Source: Blautia sp. An81 (GTDB lineage: Bacteria > Bacillota > Clostridia > Lachnospirales > Lachnospiraceae). Taken from it: a stretch of 64,000 bases of DNA. The first letter of the stretch is position 1; each line of letters begins with the position of its first letter. Where the stretch lies: contig NZ_NFHH01000007.1 in the NCBI RefSeq assembly GCF_002161285.1, positions 1 through 64,000 of the forward strand, given 5' to 3'. Of this stretch, positions 47,070-57,000 are shown piece after piece. Under the pieces are notes generated by a model. It did no database searches and had not been told where the DNA came from. It worked only from the letters and a program-made list of their open reading frames with translations. Both the position numbers and the translations under genes were made by a program.

Positions 47070-48182
47070 TTATACGCCAAAGAGCTCGGCCAGTTTATCC
47101 TCTGCAAGCTTGGAACCAATGACGCAAAGCCTTCCTGTATAATCTGGAGCGCCCTGACGGATATCCGCCTCACCGGGAACCATATCGAAATAAATCCACT
47201 GTCCGTCTTTGCCTTCTACCATGCCTTTGGCCCTCAGCACCATTCCATAAGATCCATCCTCAGACAGAGTATCCAGAATCTTCTGGATTTCCTTCTGAGA
47301 ATAAGCCTTTACAGTCTCTTTACCCCAGCTTGTAAAGACTTCATCTGCATGGTGATGTCCATGATGATGGTCATGGTCGTGATGATGCTCGTGGCTGCAT
47401 TCTTCATGGTCGTGATGATGCTCGTGGCCGCATTCTTCATGATCATGATGGTGTTCATGGCTGCATTCTTCATGGTCATGGTGGTGATGATCGTGGTCAC
47501 ATTCTTCATGGTCGTGATGATGGTGATGGCCGCCGCATACCGGGCAGGTTTCTTCTTCCATCAGCTCTTTTTCCAGGGAAGTATTATGCTCCATAGTGTT
47601 CAGTATCTTTTCTCCTGAAAGCTGTGCTATAGGTGTGGTGATCACAGCTGCAGTCTTATTTAAGGAACGTATCAGCTCTACTGCCGCCTCTACTTTCTCC
47701 TGAGTTGCCTTTTCTGTGTCTGTACGGCTAAGGATAATGGTTCCTGCATATTCAATCTGATTACTGAAAAATTCTCCGAAATTTTTCATATACATTTTGC
47801 ATTTTGTCACATCTACCAAAGTGGTAAAGCTGTTTAACTTTATGTCAACTGAATCTTCAATCTTCTGCACAGCTTTGATCACATCGGAAAGTTTCCCTAC
47901 TCCTGAAGGTTCAATGATAATCCTGTCCGGGCTGTATTTTCCGATTACTTCCTTTAAAGCTTCTCCAAAGTCTCCTACCAGAGAGCAGCAGATACAACCG
48001 GAATTCATTTCCCGTATCTCAATGCCTGCTTCTTTCAAAAATCCGCCGTCAATGCCGATTTCTCCAAATTCATTTTCAATCAGTACAACCTGCTCTCCTT
48101 TATAAGCTTCTTTTAAAAGCTTCTGGATCAGTGTGGTCTTTCCGGCTCCCAGAAATCCAGAAAAAATATCAATTTTTGTCAT
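47070..48182 (-). CDS. CobW-family zinc-type metallochaperone GTPase
   Basis: A 370-residue G3E GTPase. Walker A GFLGAGKT (9-16), the metal motif GCICC (Cys63, 65, 66), the Walker B/base region IIIEPSGVG and a CobW C-terminal domain (about 282-370). Between them is CPVCGG followed by a His-rich tract (219-278) with four DHEEC-type units, strongly suggestive of zinc or nickel binding. COG0523 proteins of this type deliver Zn2+ to client enzymes. AAAGGAGATTTCACA precedes the ATG. No Zur-like palindrome was recognised in the 172 bp upstream, which otherwise holds no gene. Confidence 0.92.
   Translation of the reverse strand: MTKIDIFSGFLGAGKTTLIQKLLKEAYKGEQVVLIENEFGEIGIDGGFLKEAGIEIREMNSGCICCSLVGDFGEALKEVIGKYSPDRIIIEPSGVGKLSDVIKAVQKIEDSVDIKLNSFTTLVDVTKCKMYMKNFGEFFSNQIEYAGTIILSRTDTEKATQEKVEAAVELIRSLNKTAAVITTPIAQLSGEKILNTMEHNTSLEKELMEEETCPVCGGHHHHHDHEECDHDHHHHDHEECSHEHHHDHEECGHEHHHDHEECSHEHHHDHDHHHGHHHADEVFTSWGKETVKAYSQKEIQKILDTLSEDGSYGMVLRAKGMVEGKDGQWIYFDMVPGEADIRQGAPDYTGRLCVIGSKLAEDKLAELFGV
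47349..47528 (-). repeat. tandem repeat encoding a His-rich metal-binding tract
   Basis: Coding repeat inside the CobW gene: units of about 33-36 bp giving His-Asp-His-Glu-Glu-Cys, at residues 224, 236, 247 and 258. Near-identical copies at DNA level suggest slippage-prone length variation. Confidence 0.85.
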
Positions 48183-48354
48183 TGTGAAATCTCCTTTCTG
48201 CTATGATATGTGCAGTTTATACATGGGAAAAGGGGACGAAAGTACTGCTCCCGCCCCTTACTGCTGTATACTTCAATGTTCTTCGGTGGTTTCTAAAACC
48301 ATCCCGCTGTGGCTAGTATATCACATCTTTTTCAAAAAACAAGTCCCCAACAAC

Positions 48355-49197
48355 TTAGATTCCCTGAAAAAAGTCCTCAAACAGCTGGATTTTACATATC
48401 CGCTTTACGCTTCCGATCATCTTTACTTCCCAGTCTTCGTCAATCTGAGTCCAGAGTTTTCCTCCCGGCATGTGGACCATAACGTCAGAATCAATGAGCC
48501 CCCGCTTATATGCCGCTCCCGCTGCAGCACAGGCGCCGGTAGCAGAGGCCAGGGTATAGCCTACTCCTCGTTCAAAGATTTCAATTTCAATATTATTTTT
48601 ATCTAATATTTTCACGATTTCGGTATTGATTCCCTCAGGAAAACATTCTGCCCTTTCAGAATATTTTCCTATCCGGCATACGGTCTCTCTGTCCGTATCT
48701 TCCAGCACAATGACACAGTGAGGATTTCCTGCGGAAACACAGGTACAGTCATATTCTTCCCCTCCGAAATTAAAAAATTCATGGACTGCCTCTCTGTCGG
48801 GGCCTGAAAGTCCCAGGGCTTTGCTGGAAAAGCGGAGTTTTCCCATGGTCATCTGGATCCGGTTCCCCTCTCTGTTCAGATATCTGATCTGGGAAATCCC
48901 GCTCTTGGTGTATAATTCAAAAGATTCTTTCTGTATATCTCCAATAGTTTTCAGATAATGGGCAAAGATCCTCAGGGCATTTCCTCCCTGCTCCGCCTCT
49001 GTGCCGTCCGGATTAAAAACCCGCACATACATATTCCCGTCTTTTTCATAGGGACCTGCCACAATACCGTCAGACCCGATACCAAAGTTCCGGCTGCAAA
49101 CCCGGACGATTTTTTCCTGGTCCAGCTCCTCCTGATTTTTCCGGATATCATATACCAGATAATCGTTTCCCAGACTGTGATATTTATAAAATTCCAT
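48355..49197 (-). CDS. dapF: diaminopimelate epimerase-like protein lacking the first catalytic Cys
   Basis: A 280-residue DapF-fold protein, normally converting LL- to meso-diaminopimelate for peptidoglycan and lysine. It has KYHSLGNDYLVYD, FNPDGTEAEQ, VSAGNPHCVIV and ATGACAAAGAAY with Cys223 as one catalytic base. The partner Cys, normally in MCGNGxR, is Gly71 in EQGGNALRIF. Some clostridial DapF-like proteins have Ser at this site, so it may be a divergent subfamily rather than a dead enzyme. First gene of the run towards CobW-pth-mfd, but separated from CobW by 172 bp. Confidence 0.85.
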   Translation of the reverse strand: MEFYKYHSLGNDYLVYDIRKNQEELDQEKIVRVCSRNFGIGSDGIVAGPYEKDGNMYVRVFNPDGTEAEQGGNALRIFAHYLKTIGDIQKESFELYTKSGISQIRYLNREGNRIQMTMGKLRFSSKALGLSGPDREAVHEFFNFGGEEYDCTCVSAGNPHCVIVLEDTDRETVCRIGKYSERAECFPEGINTEIVKILDKNNIEIEIFERGVGYTLASATGACAAAGAAYKRGLIDSDVMVHMPGGKLWTQIDEDWEVKMIGSVKRICKIQLFEDFFQGI

Positions 49198-49399
49198 AGA
49201 TGATTCCTTTCTTTAATATCTGATATAGTTATTTTATACACTGAGCCTGGGACTGTCAAATACAGGATTGAAGGTTTCCAAAGGAGAGAATTTCCTCTGT
49301 GCAGAAAAGATTTTTTATGTTAAAATGTATCTACAGCTTGTCTTTTGGGCTATCCGGAAGTAGTTTCCGGAATTTTCACACAGGAAGAGAGGTATACTC

Positions 49400-50440
49400 A
49401 TGTATAGTTTTCAGAACGACTACAGCGAAGGCGCCCATCCGAATATTCTCAGGGCCCTGGAAACCATTAACTATCACCAAAATAACTCTTACGGACTGGA
49501 TGAACATTCCAATGCTGCCCGGGAACTGATTCAAGAGGCATTGGAAGATTACAGCGCAGATATCCACTTTATCTCAGGCGGGACTCTGACGAATCTCACT
49601 TTTATTTCTCATGTATTAAAGCCTTATGAGGCAGTGATCAGCGCTCAGACAGGGCACATCAACACCCATGAAACAGGCGCTATCGAAGCTACCGGACACA
49701 AAGTCTTCTCTATTTCCACAGAAGACGGCAAATTAACACCCGACCTGATCCGTCCGGTTCTGGACCTTCATGAAAATGAGCACTGGGTAGAGCCCAGGCT
49801 GGTTTATATATCAAATCCTACAGAAATCGGCACCGTATATACAAAAGAAGAGCTGGAAGTTCTCTACGGATTCTGTCAGCGCCATCATTTGTATCTGTAT
49901 ATGGACGGAGCCCGTCTGGCTGCTGCACTGGCAGCAGAAGAGGTCTCTCACCTGACCTTCCCGGACCTGCCTAAATTATGTGATGCCTTTTATATCGGAG
50001 GTACCAAGTCAGGAGCCATGTTTGGAGAGGCCCTGGTCCTTATCCGGGAGGAATTTAAGGATCATTTCCGCTTTAACATGAAACAGCGGGGAGCTATTAT
50101 GGCAAAAGGATGGATGATCGGCGTTCAGTTTGAAGAATTGTTCAAAGATAATCTTTACATAGAATTGGGAAAGGAAAGTATCCGGCGCATGGAGCCTATC
50201 AAGGAAGTCTTTGCGGAAACCGGAATCCCCTTGCTGTGCGATGCTCCTACCAATCAGATTTTCCCCATTTTCCCCAATGAACTGGCTGAGGAAATCAACA
50301 GTAAGTATCTGACTACTTTCCAGTGCAAGCCGGATTCAGACCATACCTGCCTTCGATTCTGCACTTCCTGGGTTACCAATGAAGATGCGGTTTCTGATTT
50401 TGTAGAAAGCTTTAGGGATATGGTTATTAAGTATCGGTAG
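49400..50440 (+). CDS. low-specificity threonine aldolase / beta-eliminating lyase family
   Basis: A 346-residue PLP enzyme (fold type I). It starts YSFQNDYSEGAHPNILRAL, has the cofactor region SGGTLTNLTFI, the Asp that holds the pyridine nitrogen in MDGARLAAAL, and Lys203 in YIGGTKSGAM as the Schiff-base residue. It likely cleaves L-threonine or L-allo-threonine to glycine and acetaldehyde. GAGAGGTATACTC precedes the ATG. Monocistronic, closed by a strong terminator. Confidence 0.92.
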   Translation: MYSFQNDYSEGAHPNILRALETINYHQNNSYGLDEHSNAARELIQEALEDYSADIHFISGGTLTNLTFISHVLKPYEAVISAQTGHINTHETGAIEATGHKVFSISTEDGKLTPDLIRPVLDLHENEHWVEPRLVYISNPTEIGTVYTKEELEVLYGFCQRHHLYLYMDGARLAAALAAEEVSHLTFPDLPKLCDAFYIGGTKSGAMFGEALVLIREEFKDHFRFNMKQRGAIMAKGWMIGVQFEELFKDNLYIELGKESIRRMEPIKEVFAETGIPLLCDAPTNQIFPIFPNELAEEINSKYLTTFQCKPDSDHTCLRFCTSWVTNEDAVSDFVESFRDMVIKYR

Positions 50441-50478
50441 CATAAGTTTTACTGGCTAATTACATTAACACTAAAAAA

Positions 50479-50535
50479 GATTATTCCGTAATTTCAGCTT
50501 TTAAGCTTCGATTTACCGCGGAATAATCTTTTTTT
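50479..50535 (+). terminator. terminator of the threonine aldolase gene
   Basis: GATTATTCCG (50479-50488) pairs with CGGAATAATC (50519-50528) followed by T7. Confidence 0.85.
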
Positions 50536-50578
50536 ATCAGCTCCTCTTACCCTCGTTACACAAAGGTAATGTCATGTA

Positions 50579-51622
50579 TTAAAATTCCCTTATCTTCTTT
50601 GCTAGAGAGAACGGAATAATATCTCCAGGTCTAGTTTCGATATATGCCTTCTCTTCATGCATATAATCAATAATTTCTTTTGCTTTATAATTTTTGAATT
50701 TTTTAATCACTTTATCTATGATATTCTTTTCGTCATCGTTTAAAATAGAATAATCCATCCCTCTAGTCGGATATATATGCAACATAGAATCATAATTATA
50801 GCTCTCTTCTTCACGAACGTTTAGGTTCTCCAGATTCATAAGACTATAATGTCCAATGGGAAGCGCCCCCATATCATTATGTCTATAAACCATACCTGTC
50901 ATAGCACATCCGTTCAGCTTATAAGAAAAAGCATCTACATACCAGAGCATTTTCATGAGTTTTACTTTAAATAAATTAGAAACATTTTCAGCAATGTATG
51001 AAATCACAGCCTCGATTTTATCAATATCCAATGTTGTAAATCCATTGGAGTCAGAGGGTTCTTCATAATTGACATATTCTCCTTCAAATGCCTGTCGTGT
51101 CAAATACTCTTTTCCATAAGAGTCCAGCTTCTCTATAATATTTTTTCTTACCTCCACTCTATTTGCTCCTGAAAATTTAGCAGCATTCTTCTTCAAAAAT
51201 TCTAAAGCTTGTAACGGATTATCCTTAATCAGCCGAAGCATTGTATCGTAGGCTTCATCCTGAATTGTTTTGCTCTCATATCTTGAAATTGTAGCTTCTC
51301 CCCATCCAAGTAATCTTGCAAGATCAACTTGTGAAAGGCCATAGCTTTCCCTTATTGAAACTATCTCATCAGATGTAAGTAAACCATGCTTAATGCGATA
51401 GGCGTTACGTGCATTGAGAAGATTTTCGTTGGTCATGGTTCCAGTTTCAAATTCATTTTCTTCTTCATCTGCATTTACACAAAAATAAAACCTCTCCTCA
51501 TAGTTCACTTCATCACCCTTCAGCAAGATTGTTGCAAAACGTTTTCTTTCTTCAACTTCATGAGCCTTTCCACATAGTGGACAATCCATATGGATCTTTC
51601 TAATTAAAACACCAGTCTCCAT
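50579..51622 (-). CDS. Panacea-domain (DUF4065/SocA) antitoxin with zinc ribbon and HTH
   Basis: A 347-residue protein in three parts: a YgiT/MqsA-like zinc-ribbon start (Cys14, Cys17 in CPLCG), an XRE helix-turn-helix (ESYGLSQVDLARLLGWGEATISRYES) and a C-terminal Panacea domain (VKLMKMLWYVDAFSYKLNG, MTGMVYRHNDMGALPIGHY). Such proteins act as antitoxins that bind the promoter through the HTH and neutralise a toxin through the Panacea part. AAAGGAGGTAGGACA precedes the ATG at 51622. A short reading frame with the position of a toxin gene lies immediately upstream in the same transcript. Confidence 0.87.
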   Translation of the reverse strand: METGVLIRKIHMDCPLCGKAHEVEERKRFATILLKGDEVNYEERFYFCVNADEEENEFETGTMTNENLLNARNAYRIKHGLLTSDEIVSIRESYGLSQVDLARLLGWGEATISRYESKTIQDEAYDTMLRLIKDNPLQALEFLKKNAAKFSGANRVEVRKNIIEKLDSYGKEYLTRQAFEGEYVNYEEPSDSNGFTTLDIDKIEAVISYIAENVSNLFKVKLMKMLWYVDAFSYKLNGCAMTGMVYRHNDMGALPIGHYSLMNLENLNVREEESYNYDSMLHIYPTRGMDYSILNDDEKNIIDKVIKKFKNYKAKEIIDYMHEEKAYIETRPGDIIPFSLAKKIREF

Positions 51623-51647
51623 TGTCCTACCTCCTTTTCGTCTCCGA

Positions 51648-51836
51648 TTATGCATATGGTGTCGAATGTTCCATGTCGTCTTTTTTATTTTTGCGTATCA
51701 TAACAAGATCCGTATCTATATTAAAGTCGTCATTTCCCAGAAGTGCTTTTAGCTCTTCCAGAAAAGCAATGACATCTCTTTTTTTCGACTGTGTACTAAG
51801 AAAAATATCGCTCACCCCCAGCGAAAAGTTCTTCAC
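51648..51836 (-). pseudogene. short ORF in toxin position, probable truncated toxin
   Basis: About 62 codons ending in a TAA 23 nt before the antitoxin start. The product (SKKRDVIAFLEELKALLGND, FNIDTDLVMIRKNKKDD) looks like the N-terminal part of the ~100-residue toxins usually encoded before this antitoxin type; the expected C-terminal half is missing. Start uncertain: a GTG at 51836 is nearly leaderless relative to the promoter, and no good RBS plus ATG is visible. Family assignment is from memory and weak; it could also be an intact small protein. Confidence 0.4.
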
Positions 51837-51876
51837 TATCAATTGATTGTATATGCTTTAATTGATAGTTTGTCAA
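51836..51876 (-). promoter_or_regulatory. promoter with palindromic operator of the toxin-antitoxin locus
   Basis: Minus-strand TTGACA (51871-51876) and TATACA (51848-51853), 17 bp apart. A perfect 9-bp inverted repeat, CTATCAATT at 51836-51844 and AATTGATAG at 51860-51868, brackets the -10 element, as expected for autorepression by the HTH antitoxin. Confidence 0.7.
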
Positions 51877-51959
51877 GGGGTTTAAAACAGCAAAGCCGGA
51901 AATAAACACTCTACATTCAAAAGTATTTATTCCCGGCAGCTATACAAGTCTATATAAAA

Positions 51960-52955
51960 CTATCCAAGGTTCTCCCATAAAAACCTGTCCGCATTTTTCC
52001 AAAAAATTTTTTCTGTCAGCCTATAAGAAATTCCCGCCTTTTCCATAGCTTCTGCAAGTTTTTCCATTCCCCCGGCATCTTCCATCTCCGGGGCCTCTTC
52101 TATCCCGTCAAAGTCAGAGCCAAGGCCCAGGCACTCCTCCCCTCCCACATTCACTATGTACCGGATCTGCCGGATCAGCTCTTCCATGGATGCTCCCGGC
52201 TGGCCGGGCCTCCAGTCTTTACGCACAAAGCTGACACAGTAATTCAGTCCCAGAATCCCTCCCCGCTCTGCCAAAGCACGGATCATATCATCTGTGAGAT
52301 TTCTGGCAGCTTCCGGGGCAGCTCCTCTGGCATTGGAATGAGTGGCTAAAAATGGCTTTTTATAATATTTCGCCACATCCCAGAATCCTCCGTCAGACAA
52401 ATGAGAAACATCCGGGATCATTCCCAGGCTTTCCATCTGTTCCAGGGACCTGATCCCTTTTTCTTTCAGTCCCCGCTCATCTCCCCAGCTCCAGGGATGG
52501 TCTTTAAAAGGATTCCCCTGGTGATTGGGATATCCCAGATCATTTTCATGATTCCAGGTTAAAGTAGCAATCCTGGCTCCCTGGTCATAGAGCCACTGTA
52601 AATGCCGGGAGGATTTTTCAAAAATGGTGCCTTCCTCCAGGGAAAGGAGAGCAGATATCCGGCCCTCTTCTCTATTCTTTTGGATATCTGCATAGGAATA
52701 AACCTGAGCGATCTTATCCTGATTTACTTCCAGCTCCTTTTTAAACAGCTCTATCATTTCTTTCGCCGCTGCAAAACAGTCCTCTGTATTTTCTTTGTCC
52801 AGAAAAATAGCAAAGGTCTGAAGCTGGTAGTCCCCTTTTTTCATTTTCTCCAGATCTACCTGAAGGCTGCTGGCAGAAAGGAAAAGATCCTTTCCTTCTT
52901 TCCTGCCTTCCCAGATAGCGCTGATGGTATCGCAGTGAAGGTCATAGACATTCAT
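51960..52955 (-). CDS. membrane dipeptidase family (M19) peptidase
   Basis: A 331-residue zinc dipeptidase of the renal-dipeptidase family. Zinc ligands are visible in DLHCDT (His7, Asp9), the Glu of SLEEGTIF, and His residues in IPDVSHLSD and FLATHSNARG; GSDFDGIEEAPE near the end is typical. No signal peptide, so it is probably cytosolic. It hydrolyses dipeptides, perhaps D-Ala-containing ones. GGAGGGAAACT precedes the ATG; it follows the metal exporter gene by 15 nt and is co-transcribed with it. Confidence 0.94.
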   Translation of the reverse strand: MNVYDLHCDTISAIWEGRKEGKDLFLSASSLQVDLEKMKKGDYQLQTFAIFLDKENTEDCFAAAKEMIELFKKELEVNQDKIAQVYSYADIQKNREEGRISALLSLEEGTIFEKSSRHLQWLYDQGARIATLTWNHENDLGYPNHQGNPFKDHPWSWGDERGLKEKGIRSLEQMESLGMIPDVSHLSDGGFWDVAKYYKKPFLATHSNARGAAPEAARNLTDDMIRALAERGGILGLNYCVSFVRKDWRPGQPGASMEELIRQIRYIVNVGGEECLGLGSDFDGIEEAPEMEDAGGMEKLAEAMEKAGISYRLTEKIFWKNADRFLWENLG

Positions 52956-52970
52956 AGTTTCCCTCCGATT

Positions 52971-53876
52971 TTAAAAGGCAATGCCGAGAATTTCAAACAA
53001 AATTCCCCAGAATACGCTGATGCCATAGAGCAGACCGATGATTCCCAGGTTTTCTTTTGCTCCCCGGTTGGTACGGCACAGCACCAGGATCCCTACGCCG
53101 GCTCCTGCCAAAAGGCCTGCCATCATCTGTCCGGTTCCCAGGATTCCTCCCAGATACATCTGGGTAATGATCACAGAACCGGCACAGTTGGGAATCATTC
53201 CTACCAGACCTGCCAGCAGAACGCCCAGTACAGGCTGGCTGCTGATGATCGCTCCAATCTGGTCCTCACCCAGAACTTCCACCAGAAATCCGATAACCAG
53301 GGTTACCAGAAAGATAAAGAGGGTGATCTGAAGAGAATGGATTATAGCAGATTTCAGAATACTGCCTTCTTCGCAGTGGCAGTGTTCATGTTCACATAGA
53401 TCATGTATATCTTTCTCATGATGTTCCCTGTGAATGTGTTTGTGCTCATGATATTCTTTCCGTTTCCTGCTTCCTGCCCTCCAGAGGATATCCAGAGCAA
53501 AGCCTGACACAGTTCCAATAAGTATCTTCACTCCCAGTATCTTTAAAATCACTGAGATTTCCACCGCCTCTGAAATGAAGATCGGCAGCATCTCATCAGA
53601 TGTGGAAAGAAAAACCGCCATAAGAGTTCCCACTGAGATTACTCCTCCCGCATAAAAACTGGAGGCAGCAGCTGAAAAACCGCACTGTGGAAATACTCCG
53701 GCGATTCCTCCGATAAGAGGGCCCAGCTTTCCTGCTCTGCGTATCATCTGCTGAGTGGTCTCCTGGGTTTTGTGCTCCAGATACTCCATCACCAGGTACG
53801 TAAGAAACAGAAAGGGCACCAGACGCAGTGTATCGCTTACAGCATGCATAAGGGTATGCCAAATCAGTTCTGTCAT
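52971..53876 (-). CDS. ArsP_2-type 10-TM heavy-metal exporter
   Basis: A 301-residue membrane protein of the putative arsenic/heavy-metal efflux family (PF11449-like). Two homologous halves of about four to five helices carry GGIAGVFPQCGFSAAASSFYAGG and GMIPNCAGSVIITQMYLGG, matching substrate-path Cys motifs. The cytosolic loop between them (about 150-190) is His-rich (EYHEHKHIHREHHEK, CEHEHCHCEE), a likely metal-binding platform. AAAGGAGATTAAT precedes the ATG at 53876. Its promoter has a 19-bp spacer typical of MerR-type control. Confidence 0.87.
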   Translation of the reverse strand: MTELIWHTLMHAVSDTLRLVPFLFLTYLVMEYLEHKTQETTQQMIRRAGKLGPLIGGIAGVFPQCGFSAAASSFYAGGVISVGTLMAVFLSTSDEMLPIFISEAVEISVILKILGVKILIGTVSGFALDILWRAGSRKRKEYHEHKHIHREHHEKDIHDLCEHEHCHCEEGSILKSAIIHSLQITLFIFLVTLVIGFLVEVLGEDQIGAIISSQPVLGVLLAGLVGMIPNCAGSVIITQMYLGGILGTGQMMAGLLAGAGVGILVLCRTNRGAKENLGIIGLLYGISVFWGILFEILGIAF

Positions 53877-53903
53877 ATTAATCTCCTTTTTGATCTTATA
53901 TAC

Positions 53904-53934
53904 TATATACTTCGTGTACAAGGTAGAGTATCAA
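53904..53934 (-). promoter_or_regulatory. MerR-type promoter with 19-bp spacer
   Basis: Minus-strand TTGATA (53929-53934) and TATATA (53904-53909) are 19 bp apart; the spacer CTCTACCTTGTACACGAAG is nearly dyad-symmetric around GTAC. Overlong spacers with a central dyad are the hallmark of MerR-activated promoters. Confidence 0.6.
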
Positions 53935-54056
53935 TTTAGCACAAAAATTTAAAAAACACAAGAGTGGAACTGCTGCGTTAAACATATGTCAGGAATATTT
54001 ATACATTTTATGCGAATTTGTCGAGCACAGCTTTGAGACCATAGGCTCAAAGAAGC

Positions 54057-57000
54057 TTAAATACCTTTAAAGGAGAAAGCGAACTCCATTTTTCCTTCTG
54101 TATTCAATAGAAATTCCGGATGTGTGGGGCTTCCCCAGCTGTCATCTCCGGCAATACCCATCTGTCCCAGAGCTGCCCGTACTACTGTATAATGTACCTC
54201 CGGCAGTTCATAAGGATGTCTGGCATTTTCCATCTCATGAGGCGTATAAGGCAGGGCGGAAAACATCATGGGACCGCTCTTCTCGTCCATTTCAAAAAGC
54301 ATTCCTCTGCCTTTCCGGTCTGTTACTTTCGCATACCGGACGCCGGCCTTGGCTCCGCACTCCTGAGGCACTACATAAGCGGCCATATTGTCTTTTACCA
54401 GGTTTCTGTAAATTCCCAGCTTTGCCCCTTTCTGCCTGTCTGCATAGGTCTCAGCCGGTCCCAGTCCATACCATTCCAGATGGTCATAGTCTGCATTCAG
54501 CTTAAACATTACGCCAAATTCCGGCATATCTCCCAGTTCTTTCACCGGGTCATAGGAAAGGACGGCTGTCACTTTTCCTTCTCCGTCTACCTCATAGGAA
54601 AGCTGGCACTGAGATACAGGCCTTGTAGGAAGAAGGTATGTAAAAGTAACCTTTGCAGTATTCTCCTTAACCTCCAGTTCAGGTTTTATGATCTTCGCAT
54701 AGGTGTTTTCCCGGTAGTCTTTATGGGTGGCATAGAGGCTGGCAATCTTCCACTGTCCGTATCTTGCAGGCATAAAGTTGCCGTTGTCATTGTCCGTAGG
54801 AGCTCTCCAGAAATTCGGCTTTGGAATTGCCTCAATCATTTCCTTCCCCCCATATTTATAGGAAGCCAGTCCTCCATTAAGACCGGAAAAGATTACCTCA
54901 AAGTTCTCTCCCTTAACACCGATATTATGAGTACTTCTGATGACTTCAATCTTTTTGGCAGATTTCTTTTTCTCTGCCTGGACACTATAGACATACTGGC
55001 CGAAAGCCACTTCATGACCTGCGGCTGCCCATACTTTGTCTTCCTTCAAAAGGAAAGCCACAGTGACTGCATACTCCCCTGGTCTGGTCTCCTGGGGAAC
55101 AGGAAGGGCATAGGTCTTTTCGGATAAGGGTTCAACATCCGTCTCAAGTCCTGCTCTGCGGATGATCTTTCCATCTCTTTCTACAGTTACAAGGCAGTTA
55201 AAGGTATTGGTATTTACAAAAAGATTCTTGTTGATAACCTTAACCTCTCCAGCTCCCACCTGAACGGTAATGTTCTGATAATTGAATTTTACTTCCTGCA
55301 TCTTAGGTGAAGGATTTCTCTCTCCTCCATGAGCAATGCCGTTAGCGCTGAACTCATAGTCTGTGGGACGCTCTCTGAAGTCTCCTCCGTAGGCCTGAAA
55401 TTCTTTTCCGTATCTGTCTTTTTTATACAGCGTCTGGTCAATATAATCCCAGATAAATCCACCCTGATATAAAGGCTCGGTATCTGTCAGGTCTGTATAC
55501 TTATACATAGCTCCGCAGGAGTTTCCCATAGCATGGGTATATTCACAGCAGATAAAAGGCTTGCTCCTGTCTTTCTCTAAGAACTTCTTAATGTTCTCCA
55601 CTGAAGTATACATCTGGCTTTCGATATCGCTGGTATCATTGTATCTCCGGTCATGGAATACTCCTTCGTAATGAACCAGACGGGTAGGATCCTCTTTTCT
55701 GAAAAACTGGGACATTTCAAAGATATCCTTTCCTCCGAAAGATTCATTGCCGCAGGACCAGATCAAAACAGCCGGATGGTTCTTATCTCTCTGATACATG
55801 GAGTTGGCGCGGTCCAGCATCATATCCAGCCATTCCGGTCTGTCACAGGGAACTACTCCTGAAATATCACCTGTCTCTTCCACAGTATCCCAGGAACCAT
55901 GGGATTCCAAGTTCGTCTCATCGATAAGATACAGTCCGTACTCATCGCAGAGACGATACAGTGGAGACGCATCTGGATAATGACAGGTGCGGATGGCATT
56001 GATATTATTTTGCTTCATGGTCTTCAGGTCTTTGATAAGTTCTTCTTCGGACACATGGCGCCCGGAAACAGAACTGAATTCATGGCGGTTCACACCCTTG
56101 AATACAATACGTTTTCCATTCAGAGTCATGATATGGTCTTTTATTTCAAATCTGCGGAATCCCACCCGTTCCGGGATATATTCCTGAAGGTTTCCATCCT
56201 GGTCATATATCTGGATAGTCAAATCATAAAGCTGAGGCTCTTCTGCACTCCACAGCGCTGGATTTTCGATCTCCATAGTAAGTCCGCCCTTGTCCAGATC
56301 ATACTCTCCTTCAAAGGTCCTGCCGTCTTTGGACAGGCAGACCAGGGCTTTTCCCTGTCCCCAGGCTTCTGTGCGGATTTCCAGAGTGCCTCTGGTCAAT
56401 GTCTCGTCAGGTATGGCCCGGATTCTCAGGTCTCTGATATGTACATCGGGAACCGTGTACAGATATACGTCTCTGTAAATTCCGGAAAATCTGTAAAAAT
56501 CCTGGTCCTCGCACCAGCTGCTGGAAGTCCATTTAAACACCTGGGCTGCCAGCTTGTTTTCTCCTTCCTTTACATATTCTGTCAGTTCAAATTCTGACGG
56601 AGTAAAGGTGTCCTCACTGTATCCCACAAAATGTCCGTTCAGCCAGAGAGCCAGACCGCTTTCCGCACCCTGAAAGGAGATAAAAAGCCTTCTGCCCTTC
56701 ATATGTTCCGGAACTTCAAAATATTTCACATAGCTGGCCACCGGATTAAAGTTTTCCGGGATCTCACCTGGCTGAATCTCTTCATGTCCTTCCCAGGGGT
56801 ACTGAGTGTTAGCGTACTGAGGCACATCGTAGCCTTCCATCTGAATGTGAGCCGGCACCCGGATATCCTCCCAGTTCCTGCAGTTATATTCTTCCGTCTC
56901 AAATCCCTGTATGGCAGAATTATAATTTCTGGCATAGTGAAACTTCCACAAGCCGTTCAGGCTTTCAGTAAATACACATACTTTTTCTTCTGCATCCTCT

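Noticed and set aside
47349-47528. CRISPR array
   Set aside because: Repeats are in-frame His/Asp/Glu/Cys codons inside CobW with no unique spacers.
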